NCBI GenBank assembly: GCA_039186015.1
Contig: JBCDAH010000120.1
Coordinates: 1 to 15,038, forward strand
DNA length: 15,038 bases
Source of the DNA: JBCBWG01 sp039186015
GTDB taxonomy: Bacteria; Pseudomonadota; Alphaproteobacteria; Rhizobiales; Hyphomicrobiaceae
Direction of reading: 5' to 3'
A program made the translations under genes and the position numbers. Under the pieces are notes generated by a model. The model was not told the origin of the DNA, did no database searches, and was given only the letters and a program-made list of their open reading frames with translations. Numbering within the stretch: the first letter of the stretch is position 1; each line of letters starts with the position of its first letter. Positions 7,010 through 14,159 of the stretch are shown here, piece after piece.

Positions 7010-7360
7010 TTAGTTGCACCCGGTCGTCAGATCACCGGAACGCACGAGAGGTTTGCCGTTGACGAAAACATTGCTGCTGCCGGAAATCGCAACGCCGCCG
7101 CAATTGGTCCGGTCCCCCACGCGCGCGGCAGGCTTCCCGTTGATGAAGACATTCTTCGATCCGCCGACGACAGCGGAACCACTTGTCGTCCGGTCTCCGC
7201 TGCGCGCGGCCGCGGCCCCGCCAACCGTCGTATTGCTTGAGCCGTCGGTGACGACACCTGGCGCGCCCGTCGCCGGCGGCTGATTGCTTTGTGCGACGGC
7301 CCTACCGGTCGCAATCTGGCTAGCCGCGACGCAGACACCCACGAAAAGCATTAATCGCAT
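7010..7360 (-). CDS. Small exported PAAR-repeat protein
   Basis: This 116-residue protein starts at an ATG at 7360, supported by a strong GGGGAGGA ribosome binding site (7367-7374) six bases upstream; the frame is open further up but lacks such support. Residues 1-23 look like a Sec signal peptide (MRLMLFVGVCVAAS, ending AVA before Gln24). The mature part carries three PAAR-type repeats of about 25 residues, at about 36-60, 63-88 and 89-115. The second and third are nearly superimposable: GGSKNVFINGKPAARVGDRT and GSSNVFVNGKPLVRSGDLT. Cys87 and Cys115 sit at equivalent ends of repeats 2 and 3 and could form a disulfide. Classical PAAR proteins cap the VgrG spike of type VI secretion and lack signal peptides. 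No VgrG or type VI gene is visible here. It probably acts outside the cytoplasm together with the adjacent TPR-CHAT protein, which is inferred from position. Confidence 0.8.
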   Translation of the reverse strand: MRLMLFVGVCVAASQIATGRAVAQSNQPPATGAPGVVTDGSSNTTVGGAAAARSGDRTTSGSAVVGGSKNVFINGKPAARVGDRTNCGGVAISGSSNVFVNGKPLVRSGDLTTGCN

Positions 7361-7512
7361 ATCAAATCCTCCCCGTTCCCTGCAGAGCTGAGCTACGATG
7401 GCGAGAGCTGTTGCAAGCCGATGGGGCACAACCGTGACCCAAATTCGAACGCAACGTGCCAGGACAATGATCTGCGACGCGTGTCGTAAAGCGGTGTCGA
7501 ACGGAACCCCTG

Positions 7513-8814
7513 TTATCGCCCGACGCCGCGGTACCGGAACCCCTGCTGTTCCGCCAGGTCGCGCGCATAGATGTTGCGCAAATCAACGAGGACGTTGCCG
7601 CGCATCCGCGCCTTCACATCCGCCAGGTTGAGCCCGCGAAACTCATTCCACTCCGTGACAACAACAACGGCATCCGCGCCTTCGGCTGCACCAAGCGCGC
7701 TATCCGTCCACGTGATGCCCTCCAGCATGTCGCGCGCATTCTCCATACCCTCGGGATCGTAGGCTTGCACATGCGCACCCTGAGCTTTCAGCGCCGGCAG
7801 AATGTTCAGGCTCGGCGCCTCGCGCATGTCGTCGGTATTCGGCTTGAATGTCACGCCGAAGATACCGATCGTCTTACCGTTGACGTCACCGCCCATTTCC
7901 TCGACCACGCGCCGTGCCATGTCACGTTTGCGCGTGGCGTTCACGGTTTCGACCTGTTCGATCAGGCTCAACGGCACGCCGGCATCCTGGGCCGTTTTGA
8001 TTAGGGCTGAGACATCCTTCGGGAAGCACGAGCCGCCATACCCCGGGCCAGGGTGCAGGAACTTATCCCCGATCCGGCCATCGCGCCCGATGGCGTCCGC
8101 AACCTCTTTGACATTAGCCCCAACGGCCTCGCACAGATCCGCGACTTCGTTAATGAAGCTGATCTTCATGGCGAGAAACGCGTTGGCGGCGTACTTCGCG
8201 AGTTCCGCCGCTTCGCGCGAGACGAAGACGACGGGCGCATTCCGCAACGATAACGGACCATACAGTTTGCCCAACACTGCCTCAGCGCGCGTGTCATCGG
8301 CGCCGATGAGAACACGATCAGGATGGGTGAAGTCCAGAATTGCCGAACCTTCGCGCAGGAATTCGGGGTTCGAGCAAACTGCGAAATCGCCGTCCGGACG
8401 CAACTCCCGCAGCTTTTGCTCAATCGCCCGGCTCGTCCCGACCGGCACTGTCGACTTCGTTGTGACGACGGTGAAACCACTGAGATGCGGCGCAACGTCA
8501 GCGACCGCCTGGAAGACATAGGTGAGATCCGCATGCCCGTCGCCCCGGCGCATCGGCGTTCCCACGGCGATAAAGACAACGTCGGCTTCCGAAGCCGCCG
8601 CCGCGAGGTCACCCGTAAAGATGAGGCGGCCGGCCTTGGCATTCCGGTTCATGAGGTCGTCCAGGCCGGGCTCGAAAATCGGACATTCGCCGCGGTTCAG
8701 CATGTCCACCCGGTTTGCATCGGTATCGACGCAGGTGACGGTCCATCCGAACTCCGAAAAGCACGCCGCCGAGACGAGCCCGACATACCCAGCCCCAATC
8801 ATACAAATCTTCAT
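7513..8814 (-). CDS. ugd: UDP-glucose 6-dehydrogenase
   Basis: This 433-residue cytoplasmic enzyme oxidises UDP-glucose to UDP-glucuronate with two NAD+, giving a precursor for capsule, exopolysaccharide or modified lipid A. The start at 8814 is set by the Rossmann motif beginning at residue 1 (MKICMIGAGYVGLVSAACFS) and a GGAGG ribosome binding site (8823-8827) eight bases upstream. Other family marks are EPGLDDL, VFIAVGTPM, STVPVGTS, SNPEFLREGSA, HPDRVLIG, the AAELAKYAANAF helix, and the catalytic cysteine Cys263 in GPGYGGSCFPKD. The C-terminal nucleotide-binding domain has IGIFGVTFKPNTDDMREAPS. Length and motifs match complete bacterial Ugd. No polysaccharide biosynthesis genes are adjacent. 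It lies between a MetC-type gene (124 bp upstream) and the PAAR-repeat gene (152 bp downstream), with space on both sides for its own promoter. Confidence 0.95.
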   Translation of the reverse strand: MKICMIGAGYVGLVSAACFSEFGWTVTCVDTDANRVDMLNRGECPIFEPGLDDLMNRNAKAGRLIFTGDLAAAASEADVVFIAVGTPMRRGDGHADLTYVFQAVADVAPHLSGFTVVTTKSTVPVGTSRAIEQKLRELRPDGDFAVCSNPEFLREGSAILDFTHPDRVLIGADDTRAEAVLGKLYGPLSLRNAPVVFVSREAAELAKYAANAFLAMKISFINEVADLCEAVGANVKEVADAIGRDGRIGDKFLHPGPGYGGSCFPKDVSALIKTAQDAGVPLSLIEQVETVNATRKRDMARRVVEEMGGDVNGKTIGIFGVTFKPNTDDMREAPSLNILPALKAQGAHVQAYDPEGMENARDMLEGITWTDSALGAAEGADAVVVVTEWNEFRGLNLADVKARMRGNVLVDLRNIYARDLAEQQGFRYRGVGR

Positions 8815-8878
8815 TGCCGCGGCCTCCGGTCGGAAGAATTCACACTCATACTGACGATCACGCACGCCCCTGATCGCC

Positions 8879-8888
8879 CGGTATACCG
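8879..8888. promoter_or_regulatory. Perfect 10-nt palindrome upstream of ugd
   Basis: CGGTATACCG is a perfect palindrome 65 bp upstream of the ugd start codon, in the 124-bp metC-ugd gap. A small CCGAT/ATCGG inverted repeat with a 3-base loop (8892-8904) lies beside it. The TATACC within the palindrome could also serve as part of a -10 element on the minus strand. This could be an operator and promoter for ugd, but a 10-nt palindrome can arise by chance and no second copy was seen. Confidence 0.25.
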
Positions 8889-8938
8889 TAACCGATCACA
8901 TCGGATAGGCCCGCAACGCGAAAATGGTGACGATCGTG

Positions 8939-10090
8939 TCACATCGCCGCAAAGCCCTGCGCCAGATCCCCAATCAGATCGGCCGGATTTTCCAAGCCGA
9001 TATGCAGGCGCATAACACGACCGCCCGACCATCCGGGAACGTTGCCATAGACCATCACCAGGCTCTCGAACCCACCCCACGACGCCCCAAGGCCAAAAAG
9101 CTTCAGTTGGTCGACACAGCGGTTAACATCAGCCTGCGATATGCCGTCGCGGAAGACGACGGATAGCAGTCCATTGGCGCCTTCAAAATCGCGCGCCCAG
9201 AGGTGATGACCTGGATCGCCTTCCCGCGGCGGATACAGAACGGCTTCGACTTGCGGTTGCTGCATCAGCCAATCCGCAACAGTCCGGGCATGATCTGCGT
9301 GCATCGCCAGGCGCGCAGCGGCCGTGCGAAGCCCGCGCAAGGCCAGGTAGGCATCCTCCGGGTTCGCCGTATGCCCGAGCAGATCGTTGTCACGGCGCAA
9401 TCGATCAAAGCACCGTGCATTGGCCGTCACGGAACCCATCATAAGGTCGGAATGGCCGGCGATGTACTTGGTCACGGCGACAACGGAGATATCGGCACCA
9501 AGCGTCAGCGGTCGGTATAGCCCAGGCGCACCCCACGTATTGTCGACAACAAGAAGGGTGTTGCGCCCCTCCAGCAACGCCGCAAGAGCTGGAACGTCCT
9601 GAACATCGAAAACGATCGATCCGGGGTTGTCGAGGTAGACCATCCGCGTTTCCGGGCGGAGCAAGCGTGCAACCGTTTCGTGCCCGCCAGCGTAGAATTC
9701 GCAGTTGACCCCGCGCTCAGGCAGGTACTGCTCGGCAATGTCACGGGCCGGACCGTAAATCGTGTCCGCAAGAAGCAGGTGATCACCGGGGCGCAGGATC
9801 GACAGAAACGGGTGCGCGACAGCTGCAAGCCCACTGGAGAACAGCAACGTGCCGTGGCCGCCTTCGATTTCCGTAATGGCTTCTTCCAGTTGAAACGACG
9901 TCGGCGTGCCTTGAACGCCGTAGCGAAACACGCGTTCCCCGGCGTTTGAGCGCCGCCGCGTGTCCAGCAAGGTCTCGACATCGCGAAACAGAACAGTCGA
10001 CGCCCGCACAATTGGTGGATTGACAGGCCGACGGAGTTGGCTGGAGTCGCCGCGCTGCATATGTACAAGTCGGGTTTTGTCGAACGCCAT
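8939..10090 (-). CDS. metC: Cystathionine beta-lyase-type Cys/Met metabolism PLP enzyme
   Basis: This 383-residue protein belongs to the Cys/Met metabolism PLP family (fold type I). Visible marks are FRYGVQGTPTSFQLEEAI near residues 56-72 (Tyr58 contacts the neighbouring subunit's PLP phosphate), the cofactor loop FSSGLAAV, Asp183 in VVDNTWGAPG, and the Schiff-base Lys208 in AVTKYIAGHSDLMMG. The HSDLMMG form and the overall pattern fit MetC, which cleaves cystathionine to homocysteine, pyruvate and ammonia in methionine synthesis. The segment DNPGS (residues 154-158) replaces the commoner ESPGS. A gamma-synthase, gamma-lyase or broad cysteine desulfhydrase role cannot be excluded. The ATG at 10090 has an AGGAG ribosome binding site (10096-10100) five bases upstream, and an in-frame stop at 10121-10123 limits the frame. 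A 20-nt tandem duplication lies directly upstream of the ribosome binding site. Confidence 0.88.
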   Translation of the reverse strand: MAFDKTRLVHMQRGDSSQLRRPVNPPIVRASTVLFRDVETLLDTRRRSNAGERVFRYGVQGTPTSFQLEEAITEIEGGHGTLLFSSGLAAVAHPFLSILRPGDHLLLADTIYGPARDIAEQYLPERGVNCEFYAGGHETVARLLRPETRMVYLDNPGSIVFDVQDVPALAALLEGRNTLLVVDNTWGAPGLYRPLTLGADISVVAVTKYIAGHSDLMMGSVTANARCFDRLRRDNDLLGHTANPEDAYLALRGLRTAAARLAMHADHARTVADWLMQQPQVEAVLYPPREGDPGHHLWARDFEGANGLLSVVFRDGISQADVNRCVDQLKLFGLGASWGGFESLVMVYGNVPGWSGGRVMRLHIGLENPADLIGDLAQGFAAM

Positions 10091-10101
10091 TGCGGCTCCT
10101 G

Positions 10102-10141
10102 CATCTGACGATGGAAAAGGTCATCTGACGATAGAAAAGGT
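10102..10141. repeat. 20-nt tandem duplication in the metC leader
   Basis: The unit starting CATCTGACGATGGAAAAGG occurs at 10102-10121 and again at 10122-10141, identical but for one G/A difference. It ends only two bases before the metC ribosome binding site. It lies where the 5' untranslated region or promoter of metC should be. Confidence 0.9.
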
Positions 10142-10243
10142 CTGGCGAACGTCACACAGATCTGAACGGAAGTGCAACATCAGGCCGTTGAGCAGTTGCC
10201 TGCGACTCTGCGATACTAGCAGCCGGCGTCCAGTCTACGGTCG

Positions 10244-10252
10244 CGTCAGATG
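10244..10252. repeat. Inverted copy of the repeat core CATCTGACG
   Basis: CGTCAGATG here is the exact reverse complement of the CATCTGACG that begins both units of the metC leader tandem repeat (10102-10110 and 10122-10130). It lies 113 bp beyond the second unit's core and could pair with either unit or mark a repeated protein-binding half-site. The match is only nine bases, so chance is possible. Confidence 0.45.
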
Positions 10253-10287
10253 GGCAATTCACGCGAATGGGGATGGTCGTGGACGTT

Positions 10288-10317
10288 TGCCAAGACCTTA
10301 TCTGCCAAGACCTCATC
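10288..10317. repeat. 15-nt tandem duplication in the intergenic region
   Basis: TGCCAAGACCTTATC at 10288-10302 is followed directly by TGCCAAGACCTCATC at 10303-10317; 14 of 15 bases agree. It is the second independent tandem duplication within the same intergenic region and has no sequence similarity to the 20-nt one. No gene covers it convincingly. Confidence 0.85.
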
Positions 10318-10407
10318 CGGCTTCATCCGCTGCAACCGGTACCTAGCCGTCTGTCTGCGCCACTCGTTTTGTGTTCAAACTCTTCGCCTGCAGTATCACG
10401 GCCAAGT

Positions 10408-10423
10408 TGCGCTATTGAGCGCA
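10408..10423. promoter_or_regulatory. Short perfect hairpin or operator-like inverted repeat
   Basis: TGCGCT (10408-10413) and AGCGCA (10418-10423) form a six-base perfect inverted repeat around ATTG, 120 bp upstream of the CoA-transferase start. There is no T-run after it, so a terminator is unlikely. It may be an operator or leader hairpin for the plus-strand genes. Confidence 0.3.
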
Positions 10424-10542
10424 GGTGAGGAACGCATCCAGCCGATACGGAAATGATTAGTGGCCGGCGGACAGCATGCGATACGCTGGCAAAATGAACA
10501 GTGGGCGAACCATGCCCGTCAATGTGGGAGAGCCATCACATC

Positions 10543-11778
10543 ATGAGTCCACCCTTAGCCGACGTTCGCGTCCTGGATCTTTCGCGTATTCTCGCCGGGC
10601 CGCTCGCCGGGCAATACTTGGCGGACCTCGGTGCCGACGTTGTCAAGGTTGAGCGTCCCGGTACCGGCGACGATACGCGCGGATGGGCCCCGCCCTACGC
10701 CGTCGAGCCGTCTGATGGTGATCCCGGCCTTGCCGCCTACTACATGTGCGCCAACCGCGGCAAGCGTTCGATCGCAATCGACATCACCAAACCTGAGGGA
10801 GCGGCGTTGGTTCGCAAGCTGGCCAAATGGGCGGACGTCGTGCTCGAGAACTTCAAGGTCGGCGGCCTCGCGAAGTACGGGCTGGACTATGAGAGTCTCA
10901 GCGAGGTCAACCCGTCGCTGATCTATTGCTCGATCACCGGGTTCGGCCAGGATGGCCCGTACGCCAAACGCGCCGGCTACGACTTTCTGGTTCAGGCCAT
11001 GGGCGGCTTTATGAGTGTTACGGGCACGCCCGACGGCAGCCCGGGTGCCGGCCCGATGAAAGCCGGCGTTGCGATTTCCGACCAGATGTCCGGCATGAAC
11101 GCCCTAACCGCAATTCTGGCCGCCTTGTATCGGCGCGCGAAAACCGGAGAAGGCGCACGCATTGATGTCGCATTGCTCGACTGCACCGTCTCCACATTGG
11201 CAAACCAGGCTACCAGCTACCTCGCGAGTGGCGTGCCACCTGGCCGGCTGGGCAACGCGCACCCAACCGTCGTGCCGTACGAGGCCTTCGCAACCCAAGA
11301 TGGGCACATCGTTCTCGCGGTCGGTAATGATGGACAGTTTGCGCGATTCTGCGAGGTCGCCGGCAAGCCGGAACTCGCTGAGGACTCCAAGTACCGCACA
11401 AATGCGGCACGCATTATCAATCGTGGGGAACTCATCCCGCAGATCGCACACATTATGGCGACACGCACATCGGCAGACTGGATGACATCGTTAGAGCAGG
11501 CAGCCGTACCGTGTGGTCCGATCAACACCATCGATCACGTGTTCGCCGACCCGCAAATCAAGCATCGCGCGATGCGGCGCACATTGGAGCACGCCAACCA
11601 CGGCCCGCTGGACGTTGTCGCAAACCCCATTCGCTTTGCCGACCACGACACCACCAATCACCGTCCACCCCCACGCCTGGGGCAAGACACGGTCGATGTC
11701 TTGCGTCGCGAATTGGGATACGACGAGGCTCAGATCAACGAGCTTCTACAAACCGGCATCATCGAAGCCCGGTCGTAA
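10543..11778 (+). CDS. CaiB/BaiF family III CoA-transferase
   Basis: This 411-residue protein is a family III CoA-transferase, a class that moves CoA between carboxylic acids as an interlocked dimer. It has the standard opening ADVRVLDLSRILAGPLAGQYLADLGADVVKVERP, then RGKRSIAID, ENFKVGGLAKYGLDYE, and SITGFGQDGPYAKRAGYDFLVQAMGG. The likely catalytic aspartate is Asp180 in VAISDQMSGMNALTAILAAL. The small domain and return segment include CGPINTIDHVFADPQI, PIRFADHDT and PRLGQDT. The start at 10543 begins the conserved domain almost at once and has GGGAGAG (10526-10532) ten bases upstream; in-frame starts at 10501 (GTG) and 10522 (ATG) have worse context. The substrate cannot be told from sequence; dicarboxylate CoA transfer (succinate, glutarate, malate and similar) is possible. 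The hybrid malic enzyme follows 77 bp downstream in the same direction, suggesting co-transcription. Confidence 0.92.
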   Translation: MSPPLADVRVLDLSRILAGPLAGQYLADLGADVVKVERPGTGDDTRGWAPPYAVEPSDGDPGLAAYYMCANRGKRSIAIDITKPEGAALVRKLAKWADVVLENFKVGGLAKYGLDYESLSEVNPSLIYCSITGFGQDGPYAKRAGYDFLVQAMGGFMSVTGTPDGSPGAGPMKAGVAISDQMSGMNALTAILAALYRRAKTGEGARIDVALLDCTVSTLANQATSYLASGVPPGRLGNAHPTVVPYEAFATQDGHIVLAVGNDGQFARFCEVAGKPELAEDSKYRTNAARIINRGELIPQIAHIMATRTSADWMTSLEQAAVPCGPINTIDHVFADPQIKHRAMRRTLEHANHGPLDVVANPIRFADHDTTNHRPPPRLGQDTVDVLRRELGYDEAQINELLQTGIIEARS

Positions 11779-11855
11779 CTGAGCGCACACCACACACCAG
11801 CACGGCCTTTCATCCGCGAGCGCCGGCATCTCCCTCTCGATAGGCGAACGAGCTC

Positions 11856-14159
11856 ATGCCTTCTTCTGACATCAAACGCGACGCCCTCGCTTACCACGAG
11901 GCCGACCCGCCCGGGAAAATCGCGATCCAGCCGACAAAGCCGGTCGCAAACCAAAACGACCTGGCCCTCGCCTATTCGCCCGGCGTCGCGCACGCCTGCA
12001 CGGCGATCGCCGAGGATCCGGCCCAAGTCTCCCGACTGACAGCGCGCGGAAATCTTGTCGGTGTCATCACAAACGGCACGGCGGTGCTTGGGCTCGGCAA
12101 CATTGGTCCCCTGGCATCCAAACCTGTGATGGAGGGCAAGGGCGTTCTCTTCAAAAAGTTCGCGGGCCTCGACTGCTTCGATATCGAAGTCGGCGAAACG
12201 GATGCGGAGCGCTTTGTCGAGGCGGTTGCCGCACTCGAACCGACGTTCGGCGGCATCAATCTCGAAGACATAAAGGCACCGGAGTGCTTCGAGATTGAAC
12301 GCCTTTTGAAAGCGCGGATGAAAATTCCGGTCTTTCATGACGACCAGCACGGAACGGCAATCGTCGTTGCCGCCGGTATTTTAAACGGGCTTAAGGTCGT
12401 CGGCAAATCGCTCGACGATGTGCGCCTCGTCTGTTCCGGTGCCGGCGCAGCCGCGCTGGCCTGCCTCAACCTGCTGGTAGCGCTTGGGCTCAAGCGCGAG
12501 AACGTGACTGTCGCGGACATTGAAGGTGTCGTCTACAAAGGGCGGACGGCATTGATGGACCCGTACAAGGAACCGTTCGCCCAAGACACGGCGGCGCGAC
12601 ACCTGACCGAAGTCATGGATGGCGCCGACGTGTTTCTCGGCCTTTCCGCCGGCGGGATCGTCTCGCGTGAGATGGTCGCCAAGATGGCGCCATCGCCTCT
12701 CATCTTTGCGCTCGCCAATCCAACACCAGAAATCATGCCGGAAGACGTCAAAGCCGTACGCGATGACGCGGTTATGGCATCGGGCCGGACCGACTACCCC
12801 AATCAGATCAACAACGTCCTTTGCTTCCCGTTCATCTTTCGCGGCGCGCTGGATGTCGGCGCAAGTGAGATCAATGACGAGATGAAGAAGGCGGCCGTTG
12901 TTGCCCTGGCCAGCATTGCGGAAGAGGAAGCCTCAGACGTCGTCCTGCAGGCCTACGGAGCCGAAAGCCTCATTTTCGGCCCGGACTATATTCTGCCAAA
13001 GCCGTTCGATCCGCGCCTGATTATGAAGATTGCACCCGCCGTCGCGGAAGCCGCAATGGACACCGGAGTTGCATCTCAACCTCTCGAAGATTTTGACGCC
13101 TATCGGATGAAACTCGAAGGGTTCGTTTATCGGTCCGGCTTTGTCATGAAGCCGATATTTGACCGATCGAGACGCGCGTCTCGCGAAACGGCCAAGCGTC
13201 TTGCCTACGCGGAGGGGGAACATCCCTATGTCCTTCAGGCGGCATTCCGGGTCGCCCAGGAGCGGATTGCGCGCCCGATACTGGTTGGCCGGCGCGATCA
13301 TATCCGGCGGATGATCAATCATCTTGGTCTGCGCATGCGCGAAGGCGACGACTTCGACATTTGCGATCAGGACAATGATCCGCGCATTCCTCAGTTCTTT
13401 GAAGAATACCACCGCCTTGTCGAGCGACTTGGAGTCGGACCAGGCCATGCGCGACGTGTTGTTCGTGCCGGTTCCACGGTGATCGCCGGACTTCTCCTCA
13501 GACGTGGAGACGCGGACGCGATGATTTGCGGCGCGGTCGGGCGCTACCACACCCAGCTGCGACACGTCTCACAGGTTATCGGCCGGCGTGGCGGCGTGCG
13601 CGGCTTTTCGACCGTGTCCGGTCTGATCCTCAGCAGCGGCCCGCTGTTTATGGCCGACACCTACGTTAGCTACGACCCGGATCCCGAGACACTAGCGGAG
13701 ATTACGCTGTTGGCTGCGGCACAGGTGCGTCGGTTCGGCATTGAGCCCAAAGTCGCGCTGCTGTCGCACTCAAGTTTCGGCACAGGGAATACGGCATCGG
13801 CCACAAAAATGCGCGAAACCCTGGCCGCACTGGCTGACTGGGCGCCAGATCTCGAAGTCGAAGGTGAGATGCACGCCGACGCGGCGATCAATCCTTTCAT
13901 TCGTGAAGAGGTCTTTCCGAACTCACGTCTCAGCGGGCAAGCCAACCTTCTGATCATGCCAACACTCGATGCCGCGAACATTGCCTTTAATCTGCTAAAG
14001 GCCGTATCGCGCGGGATCAGTATCGGCCCCATTCTTCTTGGCGCCGCGCAGCCCGTCCACATCGTAACGCCGGCAACAACCGTTCGGGGCCTGCTGAATA
14101 TGAGTGCGCTGGCCGTTGCAGATGCTGCGGACACCGACGAACATATCAAACGATTATAG
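11856..14159 (+). CDS. maeB: Hybrid NADP-dependent malic enzyme with C-terminal phosphotransacetylase-like domain
   Basis: This 767-residue protein fuses a malic enzyme (about residues 1-425) to a phosphotransacetylase-like domain (about 430-767), the MaeB architecture common in proteobacteria. The N-terminal half has Tyr40 in LAYSPGVA, Lys95 in MEGKGVLFKK, metal ligands Glu137/Asp138 in NLEDIKAPECFEIE and Asp162/Asp163 in FHDDQHGTAIV, and the nucleotide loop CSGAGAAALA at 193-202. It decarboxylates malate to pyruvate. The C-terminal half shows YAEGEHPYVLQAA, LLLRRGDADAMICGAVGRY, LSHSSFGTGN and EGEMHADAAINP, the PTA fold. In studied hybrids this domain lacks useful PTA activity and binds acetyl-CoA as a regulator. 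The cofactor preference (NADP) is inferred from the family. The ATG at 11856 gives the usual N-terminus, although its ribosome binding site is weak. Gene length is complete. It lies directly after the CoA-transferase gene and converges on the MFS gene. Confidence 0.95.
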   Translation: MPSSDIKRDALAYHEADPPGKIAIQPTKPVANQNDLALAYSPGVAHACTAIAEDPAQVSRLTARGNLVGVITNGTAVLGLGNIGPLASKPVMEGKGVLFKKFAGLDCFDIEVGETDAERFVEAVAALEPTFGGINLEDIKAPECFEIERLLKARMKIPVFHDDQHGTAIVVAAGILNGLKVVGKSLDDVRLVCSGAGAAALACLNLLVALGLKRENVTVADIEGVVYKGRTALMDPYKEPFAQDTAARHLTEVMDGADVFLGLSAGGIVSREMVAKMAPSPLIFALANPTPEIMPEDVKAVRDDAVMASGRTDYPNQINNVLCFPFIFRGALDVGASEINDEMKKAAVVALASIAEEEASDVVLQAYGAESLIFGPDYILPKPFDPRLIMKIAPAVAEAAMDTGVASQPLEDFDAYRMKLEGFVYRSGFVMKPIFDRSRRASRETAKRLAYAEGEHPYVLQAAFRVAQERIARPILVGRRDHIRRMINHLGLRMREGDDFDICDQDNDPRIPQFFEEYHRLVERLGVGPGHARRVVRAGSTVIAGLLLRRGDADAMICGAVGRYHTQLRHVSQVIGRRGGVRGFSTVSGLILSSGPLFMADTYVSYDPDPETLAEITLLAAAQVRRFGIEPKVALLSHSSFGTGNTASATKMRETLAALADWAPDLEVEGEMHADAAINPFIREEVFPNSRLSGQANLLIMPTLDAANIAFNLLKAVSRGISIGPILLGAAQPVHIVTPATTVRGLLNMSALAVADAADTDEHIKRL

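Larger units (their letters stand above)
10091..10542. other. Divergent non-coding region between metC and the CoA-transferase gene
   Basis: These 452 bp separate divergently read genes and must hold promoters for both. Small frames cross it (for example one of 68 codons at 10250-10456), but none has a good ribosome binding site or a recognisable product, so I call no gene. The region holds two short tandem duplications (10102-10141 and 10288-10317), an inverted distant copy of part of the first (10244-10252), and a short hairpin (10408-10423). I see no tRNA, no clear sigma-70 promoter with good spacing, and no SAM riboswitch consensus that I could recognise upstream of metC. Confidence 0.7.

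Noticed and set aside
6939..7019. Extended N-terminus of the CHAT protein from a GTG at 7019, with an LTGC lipobox-like tetrapeptide.
   Set aside because: There is no hydrophobic segment before the LTGC, and a proper signal peptide starts at Met 6938. The extension overlaps the PAAR gene end and looks like upstream non-coding sequence.
7502..7545. Short repeat CGGAACCCCTG at 7502-7512 and 7535-7545 near the ugd stop codon.
   Set aside because: An 11-base match in GC-rich sequence, one copy inside the conserved coding end. No further structure supports a function.
10091..10260. Possible SAM-II or other S-adenosylmethionine riboswitch upstream of metC.
   Set aside because: I could not find the conserved pseudoknot elements by eye on the minus strand. 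A covariance-model search would settle it.
10250..10456. A 68-codon plus-strand open frame in the metC/CoA-transferase gap.
   Set aside because: No ribosome binding site and no recognisable composition or domain. It contains the 15-nt tandem duplication as an in-frame repeat by chance.
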